Origin: Acinetobacter lwoffii
GTDB lineage: Bacteria > Pseudomonadota > Gammaproteobacteria > Pseudomonadales > Moraxellaceae
Assembly (NCBI RefSeq): GCF_029024105.1
Contig: NZ_CP118963.1
Location: forward strand, 248,001 to 312,000
DNA: 64,000 nucleotides
Direction of reading: 5' to 3'
Part shown: positions 34,202 to 43,958 of the stretch, piece by piece
How positions within the stretch are numbered: the stretch's first letter is position 1
Layout: each line of letters begins with the position of its first letter
Notes under the pieces: model-generated
What the model was told of the DNA's origin: nothing
The model's database searches: none
What the model saw: the letters and a program-made list of their open reading frames with translations, nothing else
Made by a program: the position numbers and the translations under genes

Positions 34202-34747
34202 ATGCTCGATTTTTTACTTAACTTGGAACAGTCATTGCCGCTATTGCTCGATCAATATGGGGTATGGATTTATGCAATCCTGTTTCTGGTGATTTTTGCA
34301 GAAACCGGTTCAGTGTTTTTCTTTTTCCTGCCCGGCGACAGTCTATTGCTGGCTGTGGGAGCTTTATGTGCCAGCAGCGATCTGGTGACCCTGCATTCGA
34401 TGGGGCTGTTGTTATTCACTGCTTCGGTGCTGGGCTATAGCGTGAATTATTACACCGGAAAAGTCCTCGGTTTAAAATATTTCAACCAGCATTCACGCTA
34501 TTTTAAGCCGGAATATATGGTGAAAACCAACCACTATTTTATGAAACATGGCGGTAAAACTATTTTAATCGCACGTTTTATTCCCTTTGTCCGCTCATTT
34601 GGCCCTTTTGCTGCCGGTTCAGCGCATATGAGCTTTGCCACATTCAGCTTTTATAATATTGCGGGTGGCATCCTCTGGATTGGCACTTTATTAAGCATTG
34701 GCTATCTGCTCGGAAATGCTGCCTTTATGCTGGCAGATTTTTTGTAA
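34202..34747 (+). CDS. DedA family membrane protein
   Basis: 181 aa from ATG 34202; a TTG at 34172 in frame would add 10 residues. The family markers are FAETGSVFFFFLPGDSLLL (about 34-52) and the helix with FIPFVRSFGPFAAGSAHMSF (about 121-140), whose Arg is essential in E. coli YqjA/YghB. DedA proteins are thought to be lipid scramblases/flippases (undecaprenyl phosphate, phosphatidylethanolamine) that need the proton motive force. Specific role unknown. It may be read through from ribE or has its own promoter in a 110-base gap. Confidence 0.9.
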   Translation: MLDFLLNLEQSLPLLLDQYGVWIYAILFLVIFAETGSVFFFFLPGDSLLLAVGALCASSDLVTLHSMGLLLFTASVLGYSVNYYTGKVLGLKYFNQHSRYFKPEYMVKTNHYFMKHGGKTILIARFIPFVRSFGPFAAGSAHMSFATFSFYNIAGGILWIGTLLSIGYLLGNAAFMLADFL

Positions 34748-34764
34748 GATGCGACATAGAAGAT

Positions 34765-34792
34765 AAAAAAGCCCGAATTTTCGGGCTTTTTT
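34765..34792 (+). terminator. Bidirectional terminator after the dedA-like gene
   Basis: AAAAAAGCCCGAA/TTCGGGCTTTTTT with a TT centre. It also serves the convergent coiled-coil gene. Confidence 0.92.
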
Positions 34793-34808
34793 AATGTGAA
34801 AGGATCAT

Positions 34809-35438
34809 TTAAATATTGCGTGGCTGATCAGAAAATTCAGAATTTTTCAGCATATACTCGATTTCTTCTTTGGCTGCCGCACGCATTTTTTCACGAAGTG
34901 CATTCACGGTCTGTTCAATCACGGTTTCTGCCTCAAGTTCCAGACGTAAACGCACACTTTCTAATTCGGATAAAATGGACTCGTCCTCAATCTGGATGCG
35001 ACCTTTGGCAAAATCAAAAGTCGTCTCAGGATTTTTTGCATAACGTGCGACATAGTGCTGCACTTCAGCCTCTAGATGCGTATTTATTTCAGCAAGCACC
35101 TGACTCTGTTCGCTAAATTTACGCTGTTCCTCATGACGTAGCTGTTCTTGATAGGCCTGTTCTTCAGCACGTTTCTCGGCCAAGGCTTTTTCAAGCGCGA
35201 GCTGTTTGCGAATACGGGCTTCTTCAATTAATTCGGCCTTGCGCTGTGCATAGGCAGCTTCAATCTTGCGTTCAGATTCTTGCTGTAAGCGCTGGTCGCG
35301 ACTCTGCCATTCTTCCAAAGACGTTTCTGGTTTTAAAATATCGCAGATCCGAGAGAGGTCATCGATAAAGGTCTGACGTACAGCTTCCGGCACATTTAAC
35401 CAGCGCTGTTTAAAATCGGGACCTACATTTAATGCCAC
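34809..35438 (-). CDS. Coiled-coil protein of unknown function, downstream of holC
   Basis: 209 aa. I do not recognise a family. Residues about 45-125 are a long charged alpha-helical stretch rich in E, Q, R, K and A that should form a coiled coil; a second amphipathic helical region runs from about 145 to 200. The first 40 residues (NVGPDFKQRWLNVPEAVRQTFIDDL) look globular. No signal peptide or membrane segment, so cytosolic. GTG start with AAGGAG 7 bases upstream. It is the third gene of pepA-holC-this gene, 26 bases after holC. The shape recalls stalk or adaptor proteins, which is only a structural impression. Confidence 0.75.
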   Translation of the reverse strand: MALNVGPDFKQRWLNVPEAVRQTFIDDLSRICDILKPETSLEEWQSRDQRLQQESERKIEAAYAQRKAELIEEARIRKQLALEKALAEKRAEEQAYQEQLRHEEQRKFSEQSQVLAEINTHLEAEVQHYVARYAKNPETTFDFAKGRIQIEDESILSELESVRLRLELEAETVIEQTVNALREKMRAAAKEEIEYMLKNSEFSDQPRNI

Positions 35439-35464
35439 GTGCCTCTCCTTGTGGATGATATCGG

Positions 35465-35872
35465 TTAAAGCTTATGGGTGTCCGGTTCAATACCTAAACG
35501 ACGATATTGCTTGAATTTTTCACGACCCAGCTGTTTAGCCGTTTCATGGTTTTCAATGATCTCAATAATGTGACTAAATTTTGTGTAAGGTTCAAGTGCT
35601 TCCGGATTAAAATTGAAAATAATCCAGTCGGACTGTTCCGGCAGTGTTGCCGAAATACAGACCGTCGCCTGAGGCTGGTCAATACCATGCGGAATAAAAC
35701 TCGCGGGATCAAAACTCCACAGGCGTTCATCCAGCTGTTGTTGCAAATCTGTATCGGCACACAATAACCAGATTCGCGCCGGCTGGCGCAGAATCTTACG
35801 GCATAAACGACAAGTGCTGTCCACTTGTCGTTCAGGGCTTTTTTCAAATAAATAAAAGCTGACTTTAGCCAT
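35465..35872 (-). CDS. holC: DNA polymerase III subunit chi
   Basis: 135 aa. Chi links SSB to the clamp loader through psi. Typical features are KVSFYLFEKSPERQVDSTCRLCRKIL at the N-terminus (the first 20 residues are the diagnostic part), an LLCADTDLQQQLDERLWSFDPASFIPHG-type middle and a FNFNPEALEPYTKF strand. The start overlaps the end of pepA by 8 bp, the conserved pepA-holC order of gammaproteobacteria. Confidence 0.93.
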   Translation of the reverse strand: MAKVSFYLFEKSPERQVDSTCRLCRKILRQPARIWLLCADTDLQQQLDERLWSFDPASFIPHGIDQPQATVCISATLPEQSDWIIFNFNPEALEPYTKFSHIIEIIENHETAKQLGREKFKQYRRLGIEPDTHKL

Positions 35873-37313
35873 TGCTTTGAACGCGACTCGTCAGAAATTG
35901 CATCAATAATGGAACTGGACGGCCGGTTGCACCTTTATTGGTACCTGAGTTCCATGCCGTACCTGCAACATCCAGATGTGCCCAGCGATATTCACGGGTA
36001 AAACGTTGCAGGAAGCAGGCTGCAGTCACAGAACCAGCTTTTGGACCACCGATATTGCCAATGTCGGCAAATGGTGAATCCAGTTGTTCCTGATAGTCTT
36101 CCAGTACCGGCATACGCCATACCCGGTCAAAGGAATGCTGGCCGGCAGCTTCTAGTTCTGCTGCCAGTTTATCATCTGGCGTGAACAGACCCGTTAGTAC
36201 TGAACCCAAAGCGACCACACAGGCACCGGTTAAGGTCGCAATATCAATCACCAAAGCAGGATTAAAACGTTTTACATAGGTCAAGGTATCACATAGGACC
36301 AAACGACCTTCGGCATCGGTATTCAGGATTTCAACCGTCTGACCGCTCATGGTCGTTACGATATCACCAGGACGGGTGGCTTTACCTGAAGGCATGTTTT
36401 CTGCTGCAGCGATGGTTCCCACCACATGTAGAGGTAAGCGGGCTTCGCACAATGCACGCATTGTACCGAGTACAGAAGCTGCACCGCACATGTCGTATTT
36501 CATCTCGTCCATGCCTGCGCCTGGTTTAAGGGAAATACCGCCGGTATCAAACGTAATGCCTTTACCCACCAAGACTACCGGTGCTTCGCTACGCTCTGAC
36601 TGATATTCCATGCTGATAATCCGACCAGGACGCTCTGAACCTTTACTTACCGCAAGGAAGGCGCCCATGCCTAAATCTGCCATTTGCTGTTCATCCAGCA
36701 CTGTGACTTTAAGTAGGTCTGGATATTCAGCCGCCAAAGCCACCGCCTGTTCTGCAAGATATTCAGGGAAACAAATATTGCCCGGACGGTTGCCCAGGTC
36801 ACGTGCCAGATTTTGTCCGCTTTGCACTGCTTGTACCAGTTGCAACTGTTCGGTAGTTAAGACGCTATGAGTGGCAATCAGGTCGATCTGCTCGAGCACA
36901 AATTCATTCTTCTTGGATTTATATTCATCATAACCATAGCTGGCCTGAGTCAGGAAGAGCGCAAACAGATAATGGAATTCTTGTGGAAGTTGTGTCAGAT
37001 CTACAGAAATCTGTTTGAATTTTTTTTGAGTGACTTGAATAATAGTTTGCGCGATTTTTGCAAGTTTTGCTGGTTGCAGTTCAGCGACCTTGCCTAAACC
37101 AATCAGCGCGGCATGGCTGGACTGGTTTACCTGACCAATCAGGCTCAGGCTTTCAGCCAAAGTTGCCTTGAATTGAGAGGCTTCAATTAATGTGTCTAAA
37201 TTATTGATTTGATAGGTTGCGGTTGTATTCTGAAGTTGTTCCGAGTCAACTAAAATCAACAAAGATTGACTTGATCCATTCTCTGGGAATGACGTATTAA
37301 TTGTAAGTTTCAT
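35865..37313 (-). CDS. pepA: Leucyl aminopeptidase (M17)
   Basis: 482 aa. Cytosolic hexameric two-zinc aminopeptidase that trims peptides; in E. coli PepA also binds DNA and assists XerCD recombination at plasmid cer sites. The signature NTDAEGRLVLCD is at about 330-341 and VGKGITFDTGGISLKP with a metal-binding Lys/Asp pair is at about 247-262. Divergent from lptF with a 156-base shared upstream region, as in E. coli. holC overlaps its end. Confidence 0.95.
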   Translation of the reverse strand: MKLTINTSFPENGSSQSLLILVDSEQLQNTTATYQINNLDTLIEASQFKATLAESLSLIGQVNQSSHAALIGLGKVAELQPAKLAKIAQTIIQVTQKKFKQISVDLTQLPQEFHYLFALFLTQASYGYDEYKSKKNEFVLEQIDLIATHSVLTTEQLQLVQAVQSGQNLARDLGNRPGNICFPEYLAEQAVALAAEYPDLLKVTVLDEQQMADLGMGAFLAVSKGSERPGRIISMEYQSERSEAPVVLVGKGITFDTGGISLKPGAGMDEMKYDMCGAASVLGTMRALCEARLPLHVVGTIAAAENMPSGKATRPGDIVTTMSGQTVEILNTDAEGRLVLCDTLTYVKRFNPALVIDIATLTGACVVALGSVLTGLFTPDDKLAAELEAAGQHSFDRVWRMPVLEDYQEQLDSPFADIGNIGGPKAGSVTAACFLQRFTREYRWAHLDVAGTAWNSGTNKGATGRPVPLLMQFLTSRVQSNG

Positions 37314-37469
37314 ATTCTGTTTTCACGCCTGTCTAGATGGGTAAATCATTCAGTCATTGAAACATTTATCTGAATAGATTTTCAATGGGCAGGGCGGCCT
37401 AGGTTTTATATTTTTGCTATTCGGGTAAACTAGCACTCGTTTTATGGACCTTATTTTGGAAGAATTAAT

Positions 37470-38570
37470 TTGATTATTCGGCGTTATCTGGTCAAGCAAG
37501 TTGTCTCGACATCCTTGGTGGTGATTGCCTTATTGACCTTGATCATGATGGGCGGTCGACTGATCAAGTATTTTGGTGTCGCGGCGCAAGGCCGTCTGGA
37601 TGCAGGCATTTTATTTAGCATTATTGGCTATCGTTTGCCTGAATTCTTAACCCTGATTCTTCCGCTCGGTTTCTTTATTGGACTGATGCTGGTGTTTGGC
37701 CGTTTATATGTCGATCATGAAATGGCTGTAATGAATGGCAGTGGCGTCAGTCGGCATCAATTGACGCGTCTACTGGTGCCGATGACCCTGGTGTTTTTGA
37801 TTGCTCAGGCCGGATTGATGCTGTGGGCTGCGCCGTGGGGCATTCGCCAGTTTGAAGCCCTGACCACCAGTCAGGCGGTACGTACCGGCTTTGACTTGGT
37901 GAGACCGAAAGAATTTATCTCCTCTGGGCCCTATACCATTTATGCCGGTGACCTGTCAGAAGACCGTAAAAATTTAAAAGATATTTTCTTTTATCAGCGT
38001 GCGGAAAAAGAAGGCAAACCGGATGTGATGATTCTAGCGCAGGAAGCCACCCGAATTGAGGTACCGAATGATGCTGCCAATGTGGTGGATCTGGTCCAAG
38101 GTCGCCGTTATGAGATCTATCCGGGCACACCGCAATATACCCAAGCCGAATTTGAAAGCTATCGTCTGCGCTTAGAAAGCGATGAAGAAGCGCAATTTGC
38201 CAGTACTGAAGTTGAAGCCTTACCGACCTCGCAATTGTGGCAGAAACGTCAGGATCCTGTAGTGGCCAGTGAGCTGGGCTGGCGGGTGTTTGTTCCTTTT
38301 GCGATTCTGATTGCCCTGATTCTGGCTGTGGCATTGTCCGAAGTGAGCCCACGACAGGGTCGTTATCTCAAGTTATTTCCTGCTCTCATGATCTTTGCCA
38401 GTCTGATTGTAGCCTTGATGGCAGTGAAGACCCGGATCAGTAAAGAAGAAATGGGAATATGGGCCTATCCATTGATCCTGATTGCCTATGCAATTGCGGG
38501 TGCCTTGTTCTCACGTAAACAGAAATTAGGTCCAAAAATCAAGAAACAGATTCAGCGAGTGAGGTCTTAA
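37470..38570 (+). CDS. lptF: LPS export system permease LptF
   Basis: 366 aa. Six membrane helices in two groups of three (about 10-120 and 270-355) around a periplasmic jellyroll domain, the LptF/G architecture. MIIRRYLVKQVVSTS is the typical N-terminus. With LptG and LptB it pulls LPS or LOS from the inner membrane. The start is TTG at 37470 with GGAAG 7 bases upstream. lptG begins 2 bases after the stop. Confidence 0.94.
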   Translation: MIIRRYLVKQVVSTSLVVIALLTLIMMGGRLIKYFGVAAQGRLDAGILFSIIGYRLPEFLTLILPLGFFIGLMLVFGRLYVDHEMAVMNGSGVSRHQLTRLLVPMTLVFLIAQAGLMLWAAPWGIRQFEALTTSQAVRTGFDLVRPKEFISSGPYTIYAGDLSEDRKNLKDIFFYQRAEKEGKPDVMILAQEATRIEVPNDAANVVDLVQGRRYEIYPGTPQYTQAEFESYRLRLESDEEAQFASTEVEALPTSQLWQKRQDPVVASELGWRVFVPFAILIALILAVALSEVSPRQGRYLKLFPALMIFASLIVALMAVKTRISKEEMGIWAYPLILIAYAIAGALFSRKQKLGPKIKKQIQRVRS

Positions 38571-38572
38571 CA

Positions 38573-39643
38573 ATGTTGGCACGTCGTATAGTTGCAAAAC
38601 ATGTGACCCAAACCACTGCGCTGGCGATGCTGGGTGCAACCGCAGTATTGGCAGGTTTACAGGTATTATTTACTTATCTGGGTGAGCTTGGCTCGCTCAA
38701 AGATGGTTATGGTGCCTGGGATGCCTTGAAATATGTGCTTTGGGGCGCACCAAACTATTTATATGAAATCCTGCCGATTTCTGCACTGATTGGTGCTGTC
38801 CTAGGTCTTGGTACATTAGCCTCGAATAGCGAGCTGATTGTGATGCGTTCGGTCGGCGTGAGCTTATGGCGCATTGTCGGCTGGGTCATCCGTTCGGCAC
38901 TGTTGTTGGTGGTGTTGTCATTTGCCCTGAGCGAGTGGGTCATTCCTTATACCAATGAACAGGCCAAAAGCGTCAAGAGTGCCAGTAAAGCCGCTCAGCT
39001 CGGTGAAGTGCGTGGTTACTGGACTCGGGAAGGGCAGCGCTTTATTTATATCGATTATGCTAACTCGCAAGGCCAGCTGAAAAATGTGCAGATGCTGGAC
39101 TTTGACCAGAACTATCGTTTGCGCGGTACCTTGCAGGCAGATCAGGGGCAATTCGTTAAAGATGGTTCCTGGACACTGGACAATACAGAGCAGTTCGATA
39201 TTTTACAAAATGGCAATGCCACGTTGGTTAAGCAACAACAGCAACCTTTAGCGCTGGCATTGCAGCCCAAATATGTACATATGGTGACGATTGATCCTGA
39301 AGATTTATCGCCTAGCCAACTAGTGAGCTTTATGAGCTATATGCATGAATACAGCCAGGTACCGAAAACCTATCAGCTGGCCTTCTGGCAAAAACTTGGT
39401 TCGCCTTTTGCCCTGATTGCACTAGTAGTGATTGCCTGTTCATTTATCTTCGGGCCGTTGCGTCAGCAATCCATGGGTTTCCGTCTGGTGATTGCCTTAT
39501 TTGCCGGACTAGGTTTCTTCTATCTGCAGGATTTCCTCGGCTATGCCAGTCTGATTTATGCACCATCTCCGGCCTGGTTCGTGTTTATTCCGATTCTGAT
39601 CATGTTCGGCATCGGCGGATACTTGCTGCATCGGGCGCGCTAA
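38573..39643 (+). CDS. lptG: LPS export system permease LptG
   Basis: 356 aa, same fold as LptF: three N-terminal helices (about 12-115), a periplasmic beta-jellyroll (about 130-265) and three C-terminal helices. LARRIVAKHVTQTT is the LptG-type N-terminus, and ELIVMRSVGVSLWRI near 84-98 is the coupling helix that docks to LptB. It starts 2 bases after lptF stops. lptB is not in the window. Confidence 0.94.
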   Translation: MLARRIVAKHVTQTTALAMLGATAVLAGLQVLFTYLGELGSLKDGYGAWDALKYVLWGAPNYLYEILPISALIGAVLGLGTLASNSELIVMRSVGVSLWRIVGWVIRSALLLVVLSFALSEWVIPYTNEQAKSVKSASKAAQLGEVRGYWTREGQRFIYIDYANSQGQLKNVQMLDFDQNYRLRGTLQADQGQFVKDGSWTLDNTEQFDILQNGNATLVKQQQQPLALALQPKYVHMVTIDPEDLSPSQLVSFMSYMHEYSQVPKTYQLAFWQKLGSPFALIALVVIACSFIFGPLRQQSMGFRLVIALFAGLGFFYLQDFLGYASLIYAPSPAWFVFIPILIMFGIGGYLLHRAR

Positions 39644-39675
39644 GGCACAGGAAAATAGAACAAATCAATCATCAT

Positions 39676-39714
39676 GAGAGGCTTAAACCATATACGGGTC
39701 ATGGCCTCTTTTTA
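39676..39714 (+). terminator. Possible terminator after lptG
   Basis: AGAGGC and GCCTCT pair across 26 bases and are followed by TTTTT. The loop is long, so this is a weak call. Confidence 0.4.
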
Positions 39715-39767
39715 TAAACTTCGCTAAAATAGAGCGATTAATTCGTAGACGAACAGAGTATTTCATT

Positions 39768-41315
39768 ATGACGGATGCAACTGCTGGCAAAATCCCTCAC
39801 GTTTTGGTGATTATGGATGGTGTGGGTCATCGCGAAGCGGTCGAAGACAATGCGTTTTTAGCAGCTAAACGACCAAATTTAACTGCGATACAGGACAAGC
39901 ATCCGCATGGTTTGATCTCGGGTTCAGGTGAAGATGTCGGCCTGCCGGATGGCCAGATGGGTAACTCTGAAGTTGGACATATGAACCTCGGTGCAGGTCG
40001 TGTGCTGTATCAGGACTTTACCCGAATTACCAAAGACATTCGTACTGGCGACTTCTTTGAACATGAAGTTCTGGTCGATGCAGTTGAGAAAGCCAAAGCT
40101 GCAGGTGGGGCAGTACATTTGCTTGGCCTTTTGTCTGAAGGTGGTGTGCACTCCCATGAAGATCATATTGTGGCGATGGCAGAGCTAGCGCTAAAACGCG
40201 GTGCGCAAGTCTATTTACATGCATTCTTAGATGGTCGTGATACGCCGCCTAAAAGCGCACAACCTTCTTTAGAAAAACTCGATGCCTTATTCGCTCAATA
40301 TCCAGGTCAAGGTCGTATTGCCACCATGATCGGCCGTTATTTTGCCATGGATCGTGACAACCGTTGGGATCGTGTTGAACAGGCCTATCGGTTGTTGACT
40401 GAAGGTGAAGCGGTTCGTACAGCTGCCAGCGCAGTTGAAGGTTTGGAACAGGCTTACGCAGCCGATGAGTCGGATGAGTTTGTTAAAGCGACCCGTATTG
40501 GCGATCTGGCGAAAATTCAGGATGGCGACAGCGTCGTATTCATGAACTTCCGTGCCGATCGTGCCCGTGAATTGACTCGCGCATTTGTAGAAAAAGACTT
40601 TGCAGGTTTTGAACGTAAAGTCGTGCCGAATTTGGCGAAGTTTGTCATGCTGACGCGTTATCAAGCCACGATTGATGCACCTGTAGCGTATATGCCTGAA
40701 GCGTTGAAAAACTCGATTGGTGAATACTTATCTGATTTGGGTAAAACACAGCTGCGCATTGCGGAAACAGAAAAGTATGCGCATGTGACTTTCTTCTTCA
40801 GCGGCGGCCGTGAAGATGAATATCCGGGTGAAAAACGTATCCTGATTCCATCGCCAAACGTAGCCACTTATGACCTCAAACCGGAAATGAGTGCTTATGA
40901 AGTGACTGATGAGCTGGTGGCTGCGATCAATTCAGGTGAATTTGACCTGCTGGTCGTGAACTTTGCCAATGGGGATATGGTTGGTCATACTGGCGTATTC
41001 GATGCTGCGGTGAAAGCAGTAGAAGCGGTTGATACCTGTTTGGGCCGGGTTTACGAAGCCGTGATGGCGCAAAAAGGTCATATGATTGTGACTGCCGATC
41101 ATGGTAACGTAGAGCAGATGCAGGACTATCACAGTGGTCAGGTACATACTCAGCATACCACTGAACTAGTTCCATTTATTTATGTGGGTCCAACTCAGGC
41201 CACGATCGCAGAAGGCGGTGTACTGGCAGATGTCGCACCGACTTTATTAAGCCTGATGCAAGTTCCGGTACCTGCTGAAATGCAAGGTCGTAACCTGATT
41301 CAGCTTGATGCATAA
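39768..41315 (+). CDS. gpmI: 2,3-bisphosphoglycerate-independent phosphoglycerate mutase
   Basis: 515 aa. Interconverts 3- and 2-phosphoglycerate in glycolysis using two Mn ions. The phosphorylated serine is Ser67 in DGQMGNSEVGHMN, and the second metal-site motif VTADHGNVEQM is near residue 442-452. Alkaline-phosphatase superfamily fold with an inserted phosphotransferase domain. It is followed 31 bases later by the CtpA protease, a common pairing, though the EnvC-type peptidase usually found between them is absent here. Confidence 0.96.
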   Translation: MTDATAGKIPHVLVIMDGVGHREAVEDNAFLAAKRPNLTAIQDKHPHGLISGSGEDVGLPDGQMGNSEVGHMNLGAGRVLYQDFTRITKDIRTGDFFEHEVLVDAVEKAKAAGGAVHLLGLLSEGGVHSHEDHIVAMAELALKRGAQVYLHAFLDGRDTPPKSAQPSLEKLDALFAQYPGQGRIATMIGRYFAMDRDNRWDRVEQAYRLLTEGEAVRTAASAVEGLEQAYAADESDEFVKATRIGDLAKIQDGDSVVFMNFRADRARELTRAFVEKDFAGFERKVVPNLAKFVMLTRYQATIDAPVAYMPEALKNSIGEYLSDLGKTQLRIAETEKYAHVTFFFSGGREDEYPGEKRILIPSPNVATYDLKPEMSAYEVTDELVAAINSGEFDLLVVNFANGDMVGHTGVFDAAVKAVEAVDTCLGRVYEAVMAQKGHMIVTADHGNVEQMQDYHSGQVHTQHTTELVPFIYVGPTQATIAEGGVLADVAPTLLSLMQVPVPAEMQGRNLIQLDA

Positions 41316-41346
41316 TTTTCGATAAAATTCTAAAAAAGGTCAAAGA

Positions 41347-42519
41347 ATGGCAAGAACACGCTGGAAGTCTGTTGTAATACCATGCTTACTGATGTGTTTG
41401 AGTCATTCAGCCTGGGGGGCGGGTTCAAATGAGCCGGCATTCGATGATATGGAAATGGATGGGCAGGTCTATTCTGAAATTCCCGTAGCATCCATTCAGG
41501 AATTTGTGCAAATTTATGGCATTGTAAAAGACAATTATATTCAAGATAAAAATGACGATGCCTTATTCCAACAGGCCATTCAGGGTCTGGTCAGTGGCTT
41601 AGACCGCTATTCCCGCTATTTGTCGCCTGAAGATTATAAGCAGCTGCGTGAATATACCGAAGGTGATCTGGCCAGCATTGATTTTGATCTGCAATTTGAC
41701 CCGCGGATGAAGCAATGGGTGGTTCAGGGCTTGAATGCCGATGCAGATTCAGCCAAGCAGGGACTGCGTAATGGCGTCACTGTTTATAAAATTGACGATC
41801 AGGTATTAAGTAGCCTGAATCAGGAACAAGTCCGGCAGTTATTGAGCGGAGCAGTTGGCTCTACGCTCACGATCCAGCTTTCCCCGCAAAGTCCGGCCGT
41901 TCGTCTGGTCCGCAATACCAAACTAGATACTGAAATTAAATCGAGCTTGCACAATAATCAGGTACTGGTATTGCAGGTCAAGGTTTTTCAGCAAGATACT
42001 GCCAATGAAATCAAGCGCCTGATTGAAAGTTATGCCGACAAGCGCCTAAAAGCCGTGCTATTTGATTTACGCAATAATCCCGGTGGCTTACTCTCGGCCG
42101 CAGTTGAATCTGCCGATTTATTTTTGAATCAGGGCGTGATTGTATCGACCAAAAGCCGTGCTGAAGGCAACCAGCAATTTCAGGCCTTGCCGAGTTTTGA
42201 GTTCCACAATCTGAAAGTTGGGGTGCTGATTAACAACCGCTCGGCTTCTGCAGCAGAAGTGTTTACTGCAGCCCTGAAAGAACATAATCGTGCCTGGGTA
42301 GTCGGAGAAAAGAGCTATGGCAAAGGCGTAGTACAGAAACTCTTTCCTTTAAGCAACGGTTCGGCTCTACAGATGACAGTATCGCAATACTTTAGCCCGA
42401 GTGGCCAGATGATTGAAGGGCGGGGCGTACAGCCGCATTTCAACTATCCGTTTAAGCAGGAAATGCGTGAGGAGAGCTATCTGGAACATGTCACAGACTT
42501 GCTGCTCCTGCAAAAATAA
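41347..42519 (+). CDS. S41 family carboxyl-terminal processing protease (CtpA-like)
   Basis: 390 aa. Signal peptide (about 1-25, HSAWGAGSN) exports it to the periplasm. A PDZ domain (about 110-190) precedes the S41 protease domain (about 195-360). The Ser-Lys dyad is in NNRSASAAEVFTAA (Ser near 300) and VVGEKSYGKGVVQ (Lys near 325). These enzymes trim C-terminal tails of periplasmic proteins, including peptidoglycan hydrolases. Its stop codon directly abuts the pilR stop codon on the other strand, with no terminator between. Confidence 0.92.
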   Translation: MARTRWKSVVIPCLLMCLSHSAWGAGSNEPAFDDMEMDGQVYSEIPVASIQEFVQIYGIVKDNYIQDKNDDALFQQAIQGLVSGLDRYSRYLSPEDYKQLREYTEGDLASIDFDLQFDPRMKQWVVQGLNADADSAKQGLRNGVTVYKIDDQVLSSLNQEQVRQLLSGAVGSTLTIQLSPQSPAVRLVRNTKLDTEIKSSLHNNQVLVLQVKVFQQDTANEIKRLIESYADKRLKAVLFDLRNNPGGLLSAAVESADLFLNQGVIVSTKSRAEGNQQFQALPSFEFHNLKVGVLINNRSASAAEVFTAALKEHNRAWVVGEKSYGKGVVQKLFPLSNGSALQMTVSQYFSPSGQMIEGRGVQPHFNYPFKQEMREESYLEHVTDLLLLQK

Positions 42520-43944
42520 TTATTCGTCTTCTTCGGTATCCAGTCCGAACTTTTTCAAGCGATAGCGCAGGGAACGGAACGACATGCCGAGTTTTTTGGC
42601 GGCCAGTGTCCGGTTCCAATGGGTCAGATTCAGCGCATTGAGTAAAATTTCTTTCTCGACCTTTTCCAAATACAGCTCTAGACCCTCTTCAGGCAGCTTT
42701 TTAGGTGCAATCAGGGTCTCGGTGGCAATGATCTCGCTCGTGAGCGTATTCATCTCCTGAGGGCTGTTTAGCGCCTGACGCAGCGGTGCGCTCTGCAAAT
42801 GCTGAAGATCAATCCGCTCTTCATCACTTAAAGTAATCGCACGTTCCATAATATTGCGTAATTCACGCACATTACCTGGATAATATTGTCCCAATAAAAA
42901 CTCTTTGCTGCGTTCGGTCGGTTTTTTATTGGGAATGCCCCATTCCTGGCAAATTTTCTGAATAAAGTGTTCAGCCAATAACAGAATATCCTGACCGCGT
43001 TCACGCAGCGGCGGTAAAGTCAGATCCATTACATGAATACGGAAATATAGATCCTGGCGGAATTTGCCTTGTTGCACCAAGGCTTCCAGATCCTGATGGG
43101 TAGCACTGATCACGCGGAAATCCACATCAATTTCGGTATCTGAACCGAGTGGACGAATACGTTTTTCCTGAACGGCACGTAACAGTTTGACCTGCATGGA
43201 AAGCGGTAATTCTGCAATTTCATCCAGAAACAGACTGCCACCATGTGCAGATTGAATCAGGCCCTGTTTGTCCTGAGCAGCGCCGGTAAAGCTGCCTTTT
43301 TTATGTCCAAACAGTTCGCTTTCCATCAATTCAGTCGGAATGGCACCACAATTAATCGCAATAAAAGGACCTTCATTGCGGTTACTCAAGCGATGGACCA
43401 GATTGGCCACGACTTCTTTACCTGTACCTGATTCACCTGTGATAAAAACCGGTGCTTGTGAGCGGGCAATTTTTTGTAAGGTAATGCGTAATTGCTGAAT
43501 TGGCATGGATTGTCCAATCAGCATTTTATGTTCGAGTGCATCATTCGGATTATTATGCGAATAATCCACCGGTTTATTCAGGGCTTTTTGTAAGAGCTGT
43601 TCCAGATGTTTCTGATTAATCGGTTTACTGACAAAGTCAAAGGCCCCGGCTTTGAGCGCGGCAATGGCGATTTCCATGTTGCCATAGGCGGTCAGAACCG
43701 CGACCGGAAGTGCCGGATAGAGGTTGCTAATCCAGTCCAGAAGCTCCAAACCATTGCCATCGGGCAGATTCAGGTCGGTCAGACAGGCATCATATTGATG
43801 ATTGGCAAGGCATTTTTTAGCGTCTTCCAAACGATGGGCAATGTGCGTGCGAATTCCCATGCGCAGCAATGACATTTGCATGAGGGTACATAAATCCTCC
43901 TCATCATCCACCAAGAGCACCAGTGGTTGTTGTTCCCCATTCAT
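42520..43944 (-). CDS. pilR: Type IV pilus sigma54-dependent response regulator PilR
   Basis: 474 aa. Receiver domain (about 1-120) with phosphoacceptor Asp in DACLTDLNLP near 54; sigma54 AAA+ domain (about 150-380) with Walker A GESGTGKE near 177, GAFTGA as GSFTGAAQDK near 230, and Walker B GGSLFLDEIAEL near 245; C-terminal Fis-type HTH (NRTLAAKKLGMSFRSLRYRLKK). PilR activates pilA from a sigma54 promoter. I start at ATG 43944 with AAAGGGG 9 bases upstream; the longer frame reaches back into pilS. Follows pilS after 14 bases. Confidence 0.94.
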   Translation of the reverse strand: MNGEQQPLVLLVDDEEDLCTLMQMSLLRMGIRTHIAHRLEDAKKCLANHQYDACLTDLNLPDGNGLELLDWISNLYPALPVAVLTAYGNMEIAIAALKAGAFDFVSKPINQKHLEQLLQKALNKPVDYSHNNPNDALEHKMLIGQSMPIQQLRITLQKIARSQAPVFITGESGTGKEVVANLVHRLSNRNEGPFIAINCGAIPTELMESELFGHKKGSFTGAAQDKQGLIQSAHGGSLFLDEIAELPLSMQVKLLRAVQEKRIRPLGSDTEIDVDFRVISATHQDLEALVQQGKFRQDLYFRIHVMDLTLPPLRERGQDILLLAEHFIQKICQEWGIPNKKPTERSKEFLLGQYYPGNVRELRNIMERAITLSDEERIDLQHLQSAPLRQALNSPQEMNTLTSEIIATETLIAPKKLPEEGLELYLEKVEKEILLNALNLTHWNRTLAAKKLGMSFRSLRYRLKKFGLDTEEDE

Positions 43945-43958
43945 CTTCCTTGACCCCT

